Part shown: positions 33,092 to 41,671 of the stretch, piece by piece
How positions within the stretch are numbered: the stretch's first letter is position 1
Layout of the letters: each line of letters starts with the position of its first letter
NCBI RefSeq assembly: GCF_003605365.2
Contig: NZ_QYTU02000016.1
Coordinates: 1-64,000, forward strand
Length of the DNA stretch: 64,000 nucleotides
Source of the DNA: Siminovitchia fortis
GTDB lineage: Bacteria; Bacillota; Bacilli; Bacillales; Bacillaceae_C
Direction of reading: 5' to 3'
Notes under the pieces: generated by a model
The model's input: only the letters and a program-made list of their open reading frames with translations
What the model was told of the DNA's origin: nothing
Databases searched by the model: none
Program-made: the position numbers and the translations under genes

Positions 33092-33119
33092 AAATAGCCC
33101 GGTGTTGACCGGGCTATTT
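33092..33119. terminator. Bidirectional terminator
   Basis: AAATAGCCCGGT and ACCGGGCTATTT pair around GTTG. It serves the Arg/Glu-rich gene on the plus strand and tRNA-Arg on the minus strand. Confidence 0.85.
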
Positions 33120-33132
33120 GTCTCTGTATGTA

Positions 33133-33205
33133 CGGCCCCGGCAGGAATCGAACCTGCGACGCACGGTTTAGGAAACCGACGCTCTATCCTCTGAGCTACG
33201 GAGCC
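33133..33205 (-). tRNA. tRNA-Arg (anticodon CCU)
   Basis: On the minus strand the acceptor GGCTCCG pairs with CGGGGCC (one G-U pair), D arm GCTC/GAGC, anticodon loop TTCCTAA giving CCU, and T arm GCAGG-TTCGATT-CCTGC. The CCA end is not encoded. It reads AGG codons. Confidence 0.93.
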
Positions 33206-33357
33206 ATATGTCTATTGGAAAAAGCACATGTATCATTATAATATAAATTCTCCCCATTTAAAAGTATAAATTTTGGCTTGACTAATTTATGAAATTTTCT
33301 CTCTTTAAAACAAGCTATTTTCTACACAAACAGGATTCTGCTTTAGCTTTTTTCTTT

Positions 33358-33386
33358 TTGGAATATTTTTGTAATTTTCGTATAAT
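33358..33386 (+). promoter_or_regulatory. SigA promoter of the alcohol dehydrogenase
   Basis: TTGGAA, 17-base spacer, TATAAT; the start codon lies 23 bases further on. This placement excludes the longer upstream reading frame. Confidence 0.7.
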
Positions 33387-33408
33387 AGGATTAGTAGGGG
33401 GGATTTAT

Positions 33409-34605
33409 TTGAACTCATTTTTTACACTAAGAACACCGCCGTCAATTACATATGGTCCTGATTCTTTTTTAAAAATCGGGGAACAAGCTGCCCAAAAGGG
33501 AAAAAACGCTTTGATCATCTCTGACAAAGTAATGGAGCACCTTGGGAATGTGGAAAAATGCAAGATTTTTTTGAAAAATTGTGAGGTGGACAGCACTGTT
33601 TACCTTGGGGTGGAGACAGAGCCGACTGATCATTACGTGGCGGAGGCCTTAAAAATATTCAGGGCAAACGGCTGTGATCTCATTATTTCTTTGGGTGGGG
33701 GAAGCTGCATTGACACCGCTAAGGCTGTTTCCGTCCTTGCGGCGAATGACGGAAATATTGACGAGTTTGTGGGAGGAAAAAGATTGGCCAAGCTGCCTCC
33801 AATTCCGCATATTGCCATTCCGACTACAGCCGGAACAGGTTCCGAGGCAACCGACGTTACCGTTATAACAAACACGTCCAACCAAGTCAAAATGATGATC
33901 AAACAGCCCGCATTCATGCCGGCCGCGGCAATCGTGGATCCCGGGTTGAGTAAATCTTCACCGAAACATGTAACAGCTGCAACGGGAGTAGATGCATTAA
34001 GTCATGCAATTGAGGCTTATTTGTCAAAAAAGTCCCATCCGATGACAGACATGCTCGCACTTTCCGCCGTGGAACTGATTGTGAACAATATTCGGGATGC
34101 ATATACAGACGGCAGCAATATGGTATCAAGAGAAAAAATGGCACTTGGATCTTTAAAAGCCGGCATGGCCTTTACCAATGCGTCTGTATGTCTCGTCCAT
34201 GGGATGTCAAGGCCAATCGGAGCGTTGTTCCATGTTCCTCATGGTTTTTCCAATGCTATGCTTTTGCCGGCGGTTCTGGAATTCAGCAGGGATTCATGTA
34301 TAGAAAGGCTGGCAGACTTGGGACGGATTTTTAGACCTGACGGGGAATTGTCGGATGAAGAAGCTGCGGACATTGCGGTAGAATCCGTAAAAGGGCTTTA
34401 CAGTGACTTAAACATCCCCAATCTAAAAGGTTGGGGGATTGATGAAAAAGAATTTTATCTGGCAGTGGAAAAAATGGCAAAGGATGCGATGGACAGCGGA
34501 AGCCCAGCCAATAATCCAAGAGTACCGACATTGCAGGAACTGCAAGAACTTTATATGACCTGCTATGATTATCAATTTTCCGGAAGGGGAGCGGCAGCAA
34601 AATAA
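33409..34605 (+). CDS. Iron-type (group III) NAD-dependent alcohol dehydrogenase
   Basis: A 398-residue enzyme of the iron-containing alcohol dehydrogenase family. It has the NAD-binding GGGSCIDTAKAV near residue 97, PTTAGTGSEAT, DALSHAIEAYLS with metal-binding Asp and His, and HGMSRPIGALFHVPHG with further His ligands. Relatives act on methanol, 1,2-propanediol, butanol or lactaldehyde; the substrate cannot be told here. Translation starts at TTG behind TAGGGGGG. It is a single-gene unit. Confidence 0.88.
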   Translation: MNSFFTLRTPPSITYGPDSFLKIGEQAAQKGKNALIISDKVMEHLGNVEKCKIFLKNCEVDSTVYLGVETEPTDHYVAEALKIFRANGCDLIISLGGGSCIDTAKAVSVLAANDGNIDEFVGGKRLAKLPPIPHIAIPTTAGTGSEATDVTVITNTSNQVKMMIKQPAFMPAAAIVDPGLSKSSPKHVTAATGVDALSHAIEAYLSKKSHPMTDMLALSAVELIVNNIRDAYTDGSNMVSREKMALGSLKAGMAFTNASVCLVHGMSRPIGALFHVPHGFSNAMLLPAVLEFSRDSCIERLADLGRIFRPDGELSDEEAADIAVESVKGLYSDLNIPNLKGWGIDEKEFYLAVEKMAKDAMDSGSPANNPRVPTLQELQELYMTCYDYQFSGRGAAAK

Positions 34606-34616
34606 AAGAAACGGCC

Positions 34617-34701
34617 CCGGACAGCCGGGCTGTCCGGCGTAATTCCAACTCACGTATAAAGCTCCAACTCTTGTAAGAGCTCCCAACTCTCGTTTAAACC
34701 T
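34617..34701. repeat. Hairpin and three 19-bp CCAACTC repeats
   Basis: CCGGACAGC-CGG-GCTGTCCGG follows the alcohol dehydrogenase. Then CCAACTC recurs at 34645, 34664 and 34683 with an exact period of 19 bases and related flanks. There is no T-run behind the hairpin. The repeats lie between two convergent genes. Confidence 0.5.
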
Positions 34702-34733
34702 GAATGCTCCGCTTAAGCAGCTGCGATCAATTC

Positions 34734-35309
34734 CTACTTAGCCGGCTGCGTTTCATAGCCATTGACAACGAGGTCAAGTTTTCCGGTCCGCGGATCGATG
34801 ACCAGGCCGTGAACAGGCACTTCATCTGCCATGAGCGGGTGGTTACGGATCATGTTGACGCTGTGTTCGACGCTTTCTTCGACGCTGTCAAAGCCGGTCA
34901 GCCACTCATCAAGATCAATCCCGGAATTTTGGATGATATCCAAGGTTTCCTTGGTGATTCCGCGTTCCTGCATTTTTTCAAGGACCTGTCCGCTTTCAAT
35001 TGCACTCATCCCACAATCATGATGTCCGATGACGTACACTTCGTCGGCTTTCAGTTCATATACCGCGATGAGCAGGCTGCGCATGATACTTCCAAACGGA
35101 TGTGTCAGGATCGCCCCCGCATTTTTGACAACCTTGACATCACCGTTTTTCATGTTCATTGCTTTATGCAGAAGCTCGACCAGACGGGTATCCATGCAAG
35201 TGAGAATAACAAGCTTCTTGTCGGGAAATTTCGTTGTCGCATAAGCTTCATACATTTTTTCATCGATGAAAACTTTATTATAATCAAGGATTTCATCTAA
35301 TAAGGACAT
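34734..35309 (-). CDS. Beta-type carbonic anhydrase (YtiB type)
   Basis: A 191-residue zinc enzyme converting CO2 and bicarbonate. Ligands can be seen: C38, D40 and R42 in ILTCMDTRL, and H96 and C99 in IGHHDCGM, with GAILTHPFGSIMRS between. The size and motifs match B. subtilis YtiB. ACTGGAGGAATCGCAG precedes the ATG. It converges on the alcohol dehydrogenase. Confidence 0.9.
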   Translation of the reverse strand: MSLLDEILDYNKVFIDEKMYEAYATTKFPDKKLVILTCMDTRLVELLHKAMNMKNGDVKVVKNAGAILTHPFGSIMRSLLIAVYELKADEVYVIGHHDCGMSAIESGQVLEKMQERGITKETLDIIQNSGIDLDEWLTGFDSVEESVEHSVNMIRNHPLMADEVPVHGLVIDPRTGKLDLVVNGYETQPAK

Positions 35310-35471
35310 CTGCGATTCCTCCAGTCGTTTTTTCTTATTTTAGCGAAGATAGGACAGAAAAAACAGCATGACGCACACCGATTCTTTCTGCTCCCTAAAA
35401 TCGGTGGTTGACGCATGTTCTCCTCTTCAGATATCATTATTGATGAAATCATTATAAACACCCGGATGGGA

Positions 35472-35506
35472 AGAGGTTCATAGCGTTAACCCTCTATAAA
35501 AAACTA
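35472..35506 (+). promoter_or_regulatory. preQ1-I riboswitch aptamer
   Basis: AGAGGTTC...AACCCTCT forms the P1 stem of a class I preQ1 aptamer, and the downstream A-rich TATAAAAAACTA is the conserved pseudoknot tail. It precedes queF and its partner transporter, exactly the expected targets. TTGACG at 35408 and TATCAT at 35432 may form the promoter. Confidence 0.93.
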
Positions 35507-35522
35507 TGGCTTATACAATGCT

Positions 35523-35549
35523 GCCATATCCGCGCGATATGGCTTTTTT
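35523..35549 (+). terminator. Riboswitch expression-platform terminator
   Basis: GCCATATC and GATATGGC pair around CGCGC and are followed by T6. It lies 16 bases after the aptamer, so ligand binding should stop transcription before queF. Confidence 0.9.
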
Positions 35550-35606
35550 GATGCCTGGTTTTTTGAACCTTCCTCACAAAACGGGTGAAATTTGGGAGGT
35601 TTTTAA

Positions 35607-36104
35607 ATGGCCGGAAGAAACGAAGATACATTGAATGACTTATCGCTGCTTGGGAATCAGAACACTAAATATTTATTCGAATATTCGCCTGAAGTCTTGG
35701 AATCCATCGATAATCTGCATCCGGACAGGGATTATTTTGTCAAATTCAACTGTCCTGAGTTCACCTCACTTTGCCCGCAGACCAATCAGCCGGACTTTGC
35801 GACAATGTACATAAGCTATATTCCCGACAAAAAAATCGTCGAAAGCAAGTCACTCAAGCTTTACCTGTTCAGCTTCCGCAATCACGGCGACTTTCACGAA
35901 GACTGCGTCAATATTATCATGAACGATCTGATCAAACTCCTTGATCCCAGATATATCGAGGTATGGGGCAAGTTCACTCCAAGAGGCGGCCTGTCCATTG
36001 ATCCATACTCCAATTACGGAAAGCCCGGAACGAAATATGAGCAGATGGCGGAATATCGCATGCTGAATCACGATCTGTATCCGGAAAAAGTGGATAACCG
36101 CTAG
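35607..36104 (+). CDS. queF: NADPH-dependent 7-cyano-7-deazaguanine reductase
   Basis: A 165-residue unimodular QueF, which reduces preQ0 to preQ1 in queuosine synthesis. The nucleophile C56 lies in [13 protein letters not shown], followed by the acidic residue that protonates the substrate; [14 protein letters not shown] and WGKFTPRGG complete the T-fold. TTTGGGAGG precedes the ATG. It is under the preQ1 riboswitch and shares a transcript with the transporter. Confidence 0.96.
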   Translation: MAGRNEDTLNDLSLLGNQNTKYLFEYSPEVLESIDNLHPDRDYFVKFNCPEFTSLCPQTNQPDFATMYISYIPDKKIVESKSLKLYLFSFRNHGDFHEDCVNIIMNDLIKLLDPRYIEVWGKFTPRGGLSIDPYSNYGKPGTKYEQMAEYRMLNHDLYPEKVDNR

Positions 36105-36117
36105 GAGGGAATGGTGA

Positions 36118-36756
36118 ATGCTTCTCTATTTAAACGGTGCTTTTGTCGGATTGTTGATTTTATCGAATATACTCGCTGTAAAACTGATCAGCATCGGGAA
36201 CTGGGTCATACTGCCGGCGGCGGTCATCGTCTATGTTTTCACCTATCCAATCACGGATACGATTACTGAAGTCTACGGTAAAAATGCGGCCAGGAAAACG
36301 GTTATGGCCGGATTGATCACGCAATTTCTTGCTGTAATATTCATCTATGTCACTATGAAACTTCCGCCGGCGCCTTTCTATGAAAACCAGGCTGCATTTG
36401 AAACCATTTTTTCAGCCGGATTCCGTGTCACATTGGCAAGCCTGCTGTCGTTCCTGATCAGCCAAAACCTTGATGTGACTGTATTTCACCGTTTGAAGAA
36501 AAGACATGGAGAAAAGAAGCTGTGGATCCGGAACAATGCTTCAACCATGATAAGCCAGCTTGTTGATACAACGATTTTCATCATCATCGCTTTCTATGGC
36601 ACAATGCCGTTTGGGGCCTTGATCGGGCTGATTTTAAGCCAATATTCTTTTAAGTTTGTCGTGGCCATCTTGGATACGCCGCTCGTTTATCTTCTTGTCA
36701 CCATATGCAGGAGGGAAACGGCCAAACAGTCAGTTCAAGGAGCGGTATCTGTATAA
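36118..36756 (+). CDS. Queuosine-precursor transporter (YhhQ/VUT family)
   Basis: A 212-residue membrane protein with six hydrophobic segments and the family signature (YPITDTITEVYGKNAARKTV; FRVTLASLLSFLISQNLDV). YhhQ-type proteins import preQ0 or preQ1, so this gene supplies the substrate for QueF or salvages its product. The start lies 13 bases after queF, behind TAGGAGGGAATGGTGA. Confidence 0.9.
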   Translation: MLLYLNGAFVGLLILSNILAVKLISIGNWVILPAAVIVYVFTYPITDTITEVYGKNAARKTVMAGLITQFLAVIFIYVTMKLPPAPFYENQAAFETIFSAGFRVTLASLLSFLISQNLDVTVFHRLKKRHGEKKLWIRNNASTMISQLVDTTIFIIIAFYGTMPFGALIGLILSQYSFKFVVAILDTPLVYLLVTICRRETAKQSVQGAVSV

Positions 36757-36770
36757 TTTTTTACAAAAAA

Positions 36771-36796
36771 TGAAACTTAATGTTCATTCGAACGTA
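36771..36796 (+). promoter_or_regulatory. SigW promoter of nfeD-floT
   Basis: TGAAAC, 16-base spacer, CGTA: the consensus for the envelope-stress sigma factor SigW. B. subtilis yuaF-floT is a SigW operon. Confidence 0.85.
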
Positions 36797-36878
36797 TGAT
36801 GACTATCGCGATAAAAAAGAGAAAAGGCGGGATGTATGACAGTGATTTCCTCAATATCATGAAAAAGGATGGATGGGT

Positions 36879-37409
36879 ATGACTCTGTTCGGTATGCCAA
36901 TTGAAACCATCTATTTGATTTTGTTGATCGCCTCAGGCAGTTTGACGATTCTGTACCTGTTCTTTGGAGATGTCCTGGAAGGACTGGGGGAAGCGGCCGG
37001 ATTTCTAAATCCAATATTAATATTGGCCTTTATTACTTTTTTCTCCGCCGGCGGATATATTCTTGAAGCGGTCACTTCTCTGAACAGCTTTCTCATCATG
37101 GGAATTGCCGCACTAGCAGCGCTTCTGCTGGACACGATACTCAACGTCTTTGTCCTCATTCCCATGTCTTCCGCGGAACAGTCATTGAGCTATACTGAAA
37201 AATCTTTGGAGGGAAGAATCGGAACGGTGAGCATTTCCATCCCTGAAAAAGGTTTCGGGGAAGTGGTGATTGAGAGCTACAGCGGAATGATTTCCAAGCC
37301 GGCAGCCAGTTTTGAAGATGTGCCCATTTCCCAAGGGTCTGAAATACTGGTGATCGAAGTGAAAGATGGTGTATTGCACGTAATGCCATACAAAAAGAAT
37401 TTTACTTAA
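36879..37409 (+). CDS. yuaF: NfeD-family membrane protein (YuaF type)
   Basis: A 176-residue protein with three to four membrane segments (residues about 10-30, 45-65, 68-95) and a C-terminal OB-like domain (EGRIGTVSISIPEKGFGEVV ... GSEILVIEVKDGVLHV). It is the partner of flotillin in membrane microdomain organisation. The ATG at 36879 fits the ribosome site AAAGGATGG better than the ATG six bases upstream. The flotillin gene starts 18 bases after its end. Confidence 0.85.
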   Translation: MTLFGMPIETIYLILLIASGSLTILYLFFGDVLEGLGEAAGFLNPILILAFITFFSAGGYILEAVTSLNSFLIMGIAALAALLLDTILNVFVLIPMSSAEQSLSYTEKSLEGRIGTVSISIPEKGFGEVVIESYSGMISKPAASFEDVPISQGSEILVIEVKDGVLHVMPYKKNFT

Positions 37410-37426
37410 CGAGGGGGAATTGATTG

Positions 37427-38974
37427 ATGCCTTTTGGTGTAATGATTGTATTATTAGTCGTTGTTTTTATTTTGATTGCGTTAATCGCCGTATTTATCAC
37501 CAAATATCGTACGGCAGGTCCTGATGAAGCGTTGATCGTGACAGGAAGCTATCTTGGGGGAAAAAACGTCCATGTGGATGATGCAGGGAATAAAATTAAA
37601 ATTATCCGGGGCGGCGGTGCTTTTGTCCTTCCGGTTTTTCAGCAGGCGCAGCCGCTCAGTTTGCTGTCAAGCAAGCTTGAAGTAACCACGCCTGAAGTAT
37701 ATACGGAGCAGGGTGTTCCAGTAATGGCGGACGGAACGGCTATCATTAAAATCGGCGGTTCCATCGGAGAAATTGCCACGGCTGCCGAACAGTTTTTGGG
37801 AAAAACGAAAGAAGAAAGAGAGAACGAAGCGAAGGAAGTGCTGGAAGGCCATCTCCGTTCCATACTCGGCTCCATGACGGTCGAAGAAATTTATAAAAAC
37901 CGGGATAAATTTTCTCAAGAGGTACAGCGCGTTGCCTCACAGGACCTGGCCAAAATGGGTCTTGTCATTGTATCTTTTACTATTAAAGAAGTCCGTGATA
38001 AAAACGGCTATTTGGATTCACTCGGTAAGCCGCGGATCGCTCAGGTGAAACGTGACGCGGACATCGCAACGGCTGACGCGGAAAAAGAAACCCGTATCAA
38101 GCGGGCGGAAGCTGCGAAAGAAGCGAAAAAAGCCGAACTTGAACGTGCCACGGAAATCGCGGAAGCGGAAAAAGTGAATCAACTGAAAATGGCTGAATAC
38201 CGCCGCGATCAGGATACGGCGAGGGCAAATGCCGACCAGGCTTATGACCTGGAAACAGCGCGTGCCAAGCAGGAAGTAACCGAACAGGAAATGCAGATTA
38301 AAATCATTGAACGTCAAAAGCAGATTGAACTGGAAGAAAAAGAAATTTTGCGCCGTGAGCGTCAATATGACTCGGAAGTCAAGAAGAAAGCAGATGCAGA
38401 CCGCTATGCCGTGGAGCAGGCGGCAAGTGCAGATAAGGCGAAGCAGATAGCTGAAGCAGATGCCCATCAATACCGTGTGGAAGCGACCGCCAAAGCTGAT
38501 GCGGAACGGGTACGTCTGGATGGAATCGCAAAAGCTGATGCACAGCGTGCACAAGGGGAGACCGAAGCGGAAGTGATACGTCTCAAAGGGGTTGCCGAAG
38601 CGGAAGCGAAACGCAAAGTGGCGGAGGCGTTCGAGCAATTCGGGCAGGCTGCCGTGTTGGATATGGTCTTGAAGATGCTTCCTGAATATGCGAAGCAAGT
38701 CGCCGCGCCCCTTGGAAACATCGATAAGATTACCGTTGTTGACACAGGAGGGCAGGGAGAAGGCGGAGCCAATAAGGTTACCGGCTATGCGACCAATCTG
38801 ATGGCAAGTATGCAGGAATCTTTGAAGGCTTCTTCCGGCATCGATGTAAGAGAGCTGTTGGAGAACTTGTCTGGAAAAGGCAATGTTCGTAGCAGCATCG
38901 ATGCATTGACTGATGAGGTTCGGGCTTCAAGTGGGCAGGAAGACCTGATGGATGAAGAAGGTCCATTGAAATAA
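37427..38974 (+). CDS. floT: Flotillin-like protein FloT
   Basis: A 515-residue flotillin. It has an N-terminal hairpin membrane anchor (MPFGVMIVLLVVVFILIALI), an SPFH/band-7 domain (residues about 30-200) and a long Ala/Glu/Lys-rich coiled coil with the typical EA repeats (KRAEAAKEAKKAELERATEI). It scaffolds lipid-ordered microdomains and is induced by SigW with YuaF. The ATG at 37427 is nine bases behind GAGGGGG. The dispersed repeat begins directly at its stop codon. Confidence 0.93.
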   Translation: MPFGVMIVLLVVVFILIALIAVFITKYRTAGPDEALIVTGSYLGGKNVHVDDAGNKIKIIRGGGAFVLPVFQQAQPLSLLSSKLEVTTPEVYTEQGVPVMADGTAIIKIGGSIGEIATAAEQFLGKTKEERENEAKEVLEGHLRSILGSMTVEEIYKNRDKFSQEVQRVASQDLAKMGLVIVSFTIKEVRDKNGYLDSLGKPRIAQVKRDADIATADAEKETRIKRAEAAKEAKKAELERATEIAEAEKVNQLKMAEYRRDQDTARANADQAYDLETARAKQEVTEQEMQIKIIERQKQIELEEKEILRRERQYDSEVKKKADADRYAVEQAASADKAKQIAEADAHQYRVEATAKADAERVRLDGIAKADAQRAQGETEAEVIRLKGVAEAEAKRKVAEAFEQFGQAAVLDMVLKMLPEYAKQVAAPLGNIDKITVVDTGGQGEGGANKVTGYATNLMASMQESLKASSGIDVRELLENLSGKGNVRSSIDALTDEVRASSGQEDLMDEEGPLK

Positions 38975-39098
38975 GAAAAGCGCAAGGCGCGCCCCCTTAG
39001 GCGACAAGCACAAGCCGAATTTTGATGAGGGAGCTTTTCAGCCACCACAGTCAATTCGTCTTGATCCTTGCGCCGTTGGAGCCTGGAGCTGGACATTA
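38972..39098. repeat. Dispersed repeat element at the floT stop
   Basis: TAAGAAAAGCGCAAGGCGC starts with the floT stop codon and the copy ends in GGAGCCTGGAGCTGGACA. Its orientation is opposite to the copies at 4.5 and 55.3 kb. Confidence 0.8.
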
Positions 39099-39148
39099 TG
39101 TAATCTTCGTTTGAAGAGAAAATTCGGTGAAATTTTAACTATAATAAA

Positions 39149-39195
39149 AAAAGCTGTCCGGAAAGTCAGTGAAAGTGACTTTCCGGACAGCTTTT
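39149..39195. terminator. Long perfect hairpin terminator
   Basis: AAAAGCTGTCCGGAAAGTCA and its exact complement enclose a seven-base loop, ending in TTTT and preceded by A-rich DNA. It can work in both directions and closes the nfeD-floT unit. Confidence 0.85.
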
Positions 39196-39284
39196 ATATA
39201 TTTGGAATCCTATCAGTAAAAACAAAGCGGAAATCCATTATTTACCAAAGAGGGGCGCCATTAGTGCATGTCTTAGGGGGAAGC

Positions 39285-39388
39285 CCTATGAAACGGTAAC
39301 GAACCTGGACTAATCGTGCCCGTATTTACGGGAAGGCCTGTGAAACGGTAACGAATCATCAATAATCGTGTCCGTTTTTGCCTAAAGC
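39285..39388. repeat. Two tandem 52-bp repeats
   Basis: TGAAACGGTAACGAA occurs at 39289 and 39341, and AATCGTG(C/T)CCGT follows each at the same distance, so the period is 52 bases. The segment lies between floT and mreBH and encodes nothing obvious. Confidence 0.7.
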
Positions 39389-39445
39389 CCTTAAATTGTA
39401 GATTCCAAAGAAAAATCCGCTCTTTCCGTCAATTTATGGGTACTG

Positions 39446-40453
39446 CTACTTTCCAACGGTCTGAAGTTTATTGATAAATTTGAGAGCCCTCCCCGTTCCT
39501 ACTGCCACGGATTCCAACGGGTTTGGTGCAATATGGACAGGAACAATAATTTCTTCACTCAGCCATTCCTGCATGCCATTCAGCAAGGCGCCGCCCCCTG
39601 ATAAAACGACCCCATGGTCTACGATATCGCCGCTCAATTCAGCCGGGCAGTTTTCCAATGTAGCACGGATTGCTTCTAAAATATGAAGCAATGATTCTTT
39701 CAATGATTCCTGGATTTCATAGGAACTCAACGTGACCGTTTTCGGGAGCCCCGTTACAAGGTCCCGTCCCCGGATATCCATTTTTTTCTCCGGATGCTCA
39801 ACAAGCGCATAACCGATTTCGATCTTGATGTTTTCTGCTGTCCGCTCCCCGATTAATAGATTGTAGCTTTTTCTCACGTGTTGAATGATGTTTTCGTTCA
39901 GCAAGTCACCGCCGATCCGGACGGTATTGCAATTGACAACACCGCCATAAGAAATGATGGCTACTTCCGTTGTTCCCCCGCCGATATCCACAACGACATT
40001 TGCGACAGGTTCCTCTACAGGAAGATCGGCTCCGATGGCAGCAGCAACAGGCTCCTCAATCAAATGAACATTCTTTGCTCCGCATGATTTGACCGCATCA
40101 TGGATGGCGCGCCTTTCAACAGAGGTGGCCCCGGATGGCGTACAGACAACCACATCCGGTTTGCGGATAGCAAATCCCAACGTTTTTCCGGCTTTTTTCA
40201 TGACATGCTTCAACATTTGGCTGGTGATGTCAAAATCAGCGATGACCCCGTCTTGGAGCGGGCGGACGGCCGTAATGCTGGCAGGTGTTTTGCCGATCAT
40301 CTCTTTTGCTTCCGCTCCAAATGCAACCACTTGCTTTGTATTTGTATTAACCGCCACAACGGATGGCTCATTCAAAATAATCCCTTTATTTTTTGTATAA
40401 ACTAGAACATTCGCTGTTCCCAGGTCAATCCCGATTTCAGTGTTCGAAAACAT
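39446..40453 (-). CDS. mreBH: Rod-shape actin homologue MreBH
   Basis: A 335-residue MreB-family actin, the same length as B. subtilis MreBH. Phosphate-binding loops and ATP site: [26 protein letters not shown] and [11 protein letters not shown]; the [10 protein letters not shown] hinge is intact. It guides lateral wall synthesis and the LytE hydrolase. The ATG at 40453 (MFSNTEIG) follows AAGGTGG; a GTG nine bases upstream lies in the ribosome site. It stands alone rather than with mreCD, as expected for MreBH. Confidence 0.9.
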   Translation of the reverse strand: MFSNTEIGIDLGTANVLVYTKNKGIILNEPSVVAVNTNTKQVVAFGAEAKEMIGKTPASITAVRPLQDGVIADFDITSQMLKHVMKKAGKTLGFAIRKPDVVVCTPSGATSVERRAIHDAVKSCGAKNVHLIEEPVAAAIGADLPVEEPVANVVVDIGGGTTEVAIISYGGVVNCNTVRIGGDLLNENIIQHVRKSYNLLIGERTAENIKIEIGYALVEHPEKKMDIRGRDLVTGLPKTVTLSSYEIQESLKESLLHILEAIRATLENCPAELSGDIVDHGVVLSGGGALLNGMQEWLSEEIIVPVHIAPNPLESVAVGTGRALKFINKLQTVGK

Positions 40454-40686
40454 ATGTACCACCTTGCCTTTACTTGTAATATCCTACATTAAGTATAATA
40501 AATTTATAGGGATATTTCTTGCTGTAAATGGCAGGAGGAAGAAATTGTTACAGACAAAAAAGGGCAAAAACTGACATAAGCGTTGATAACTCACCGATTT
40601 TATTTTCATATCGACGGCGGCTGTTATATAAACTTAACCTTCCTGTAAAAAAAGCGCGAAAATGTAATCATCCAATATATTCCTGG

Positions 40687-41202
40687 TCACAGGTTTAGTT
40701 TTGAAAAAAAATCAGCCAATTCCTTGCTCTCTTTTTTTCTTTTTTGGCGATGGGCTGCCCGTGCTTTGGCTGTTTCATTGAGCCAGCGCTCTTCCTCCGA
40801 CTCCGGAATCGCTTTAGGTACAGGGCATGGCCGGCCGTTTTCATCCAAAGCGACAAATGTAAGGAAAGAAAAAGCGGCAAGTGATTTCTCGCCTGTAATC
40901 AAATGCTCAGACAAGACTTTTACAAATACTTCCATAGACGTTGTACCGCTCCATGTGACAATCGCCTCCATTGTAACGGCATCGCCTATCCGAATCGGTT
41001 TGAAAAAGTCGACGGAGTCCGTTGATACCGTGACAACAGGTTTCCGTGAAAACCTTGCGGCAGCAATGGATGCTACGTCATCCACATCAGACATTAACTT
41101 TCCGCCAAATAAATTGCCATGATGATTTGTATCCGGAGGAGATACGTGGCTTGTTTTTACAGTCAGTGATTCTTTCATTTTCTTGCTTGGGCGTTGTTCC
41201 AT
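40687..41202 (-). CDS. Hotdog-fold acyl-CoA thioesterase (YkhA type)
   Basis: A 171-residue acyl-CoA hydrolase. The motif HHGNLFGGKLMSDVDDVASI carries the conserved Asn and Asp of the YciA/YkhA group, and VTVSTDSVDFFKPIRIGDAV forms the second strand pair. The C-terminal 40 residues are basic and helical. The ATG at 41202 is preferred over the GTG nine bases upstream because ATGAGGTG is the ribosome site. Confidence 0.87.
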   Translation of the reverse strand: MEQRPSKKMKESLTVKTSHVSPPDTNHHGNLFGGKLMSDVDDVASIAAARFSRKPVVTVSTDSVDFFKPIRIGDAVTMEAIVTWSGTTSMEVFVKVLSEHLITGEKSLAAFSFLTFVALDENGRPCPVPKAIPESEEERWLNETAKARAAHRQKRKKESKELADFFSKLNL

Positions 41203-41387
41203 TTCTTTCACCTCATTGATGTCAAACTGCTACCCATTATACCTGATGGAAAAAAATAATTTAAATTTCATGTTTACTGATCGTATTTAAGGGTATAGAT
41301 GAGTATGCTTTTCCATTTATTTGTTTGTAGGCGTCTCTGGCCGCCGGTGTTCTCGGAATATTTTTTTAAAAAAGGGGAGATGTCGCA

Positions 41388-41630
41388 ATGGATAAGCTGT
41401 CAAAAAGAGTCATGTACAATCCGGATGGTTCCTCCGTGATGAAGCGGTGGGATGATTCTGTGATTGTCAAAAGGAAGCAGGAATCAGCATTTGGACCAAA
41501 AAACCCCGCTGGAATGGACAACAGCCAAAGGAGTCTTGTCGACATTCCATTGATGGAAGAGCTGGAAGAATTTGAAGATCGTTATTTAGATGAATTCGGA
41601 GGCAATTGGGCAACAGAAATTGATTATTAA
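41388..41630 (+). CDS. Conserved small hydrophilic protein (80 aa)
   Basis: An 80-residue acidic protein (MDKLSKRVMYNPDGSSVMKR; later DIPLMEELEEFEDRYLDEFG). AAAAGGGGAGATGTCGCA precedes the ATG and a terminator follows, so it is a complete single-gene unit. No membrane segment or known motif is visible and I do not recognise the family. Confidence 0.65.
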   Translation: MDKLSKRVMYNPDGSSVMKRWDDSVIVKRKQESAFGPKNPAGMDNSQRSLVDIPLMEELEEFEDRYLDEFGGNWATEIDY

Positions 41631-41637
41631 TAAATGG

Positions 41638-41667
41638 AAGAGGTTTGGCGCGAACGCCAAACCTCTT
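41638..41667. terminator. Shared terminator of two convergent genes
   Basis: AAGAGGTTTGGCG and CGCCAAACCTCTT form a perfect 13-bp stem with a CGAA loop, followed by ATTTCT. Confidence 0.85.
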
Positions 41668-41671
41668 ATTT

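Noticed and set aside
32904-33194. 96-codon frame overlapping the Arg/Glu-rich gene
   Set aside because: It crosses the terminator and runs into the tRNA-Arg gene; the alternative frame has the ribosome site and ends before the terminator.
34704-35300. 198-codon plus-strand frame opposite the carbonic anhydrase
   Set aside because: The minus strand encodes an intact zinc enzyme with all ligands; the plus frame mirrors it and has no ribosome site.
38018-38698. 226-codon minus-strand frame opposite floT
   Set aside because: It arises from the Ala/Glu/Lys-rich coiled coil on the other strand and shows no protein-like pattern.
39285-39388. Possible CRISPR array
   Set aside because: Only two units, with the spacer-equivalent parts also related to each other, and no cas genes in the window.
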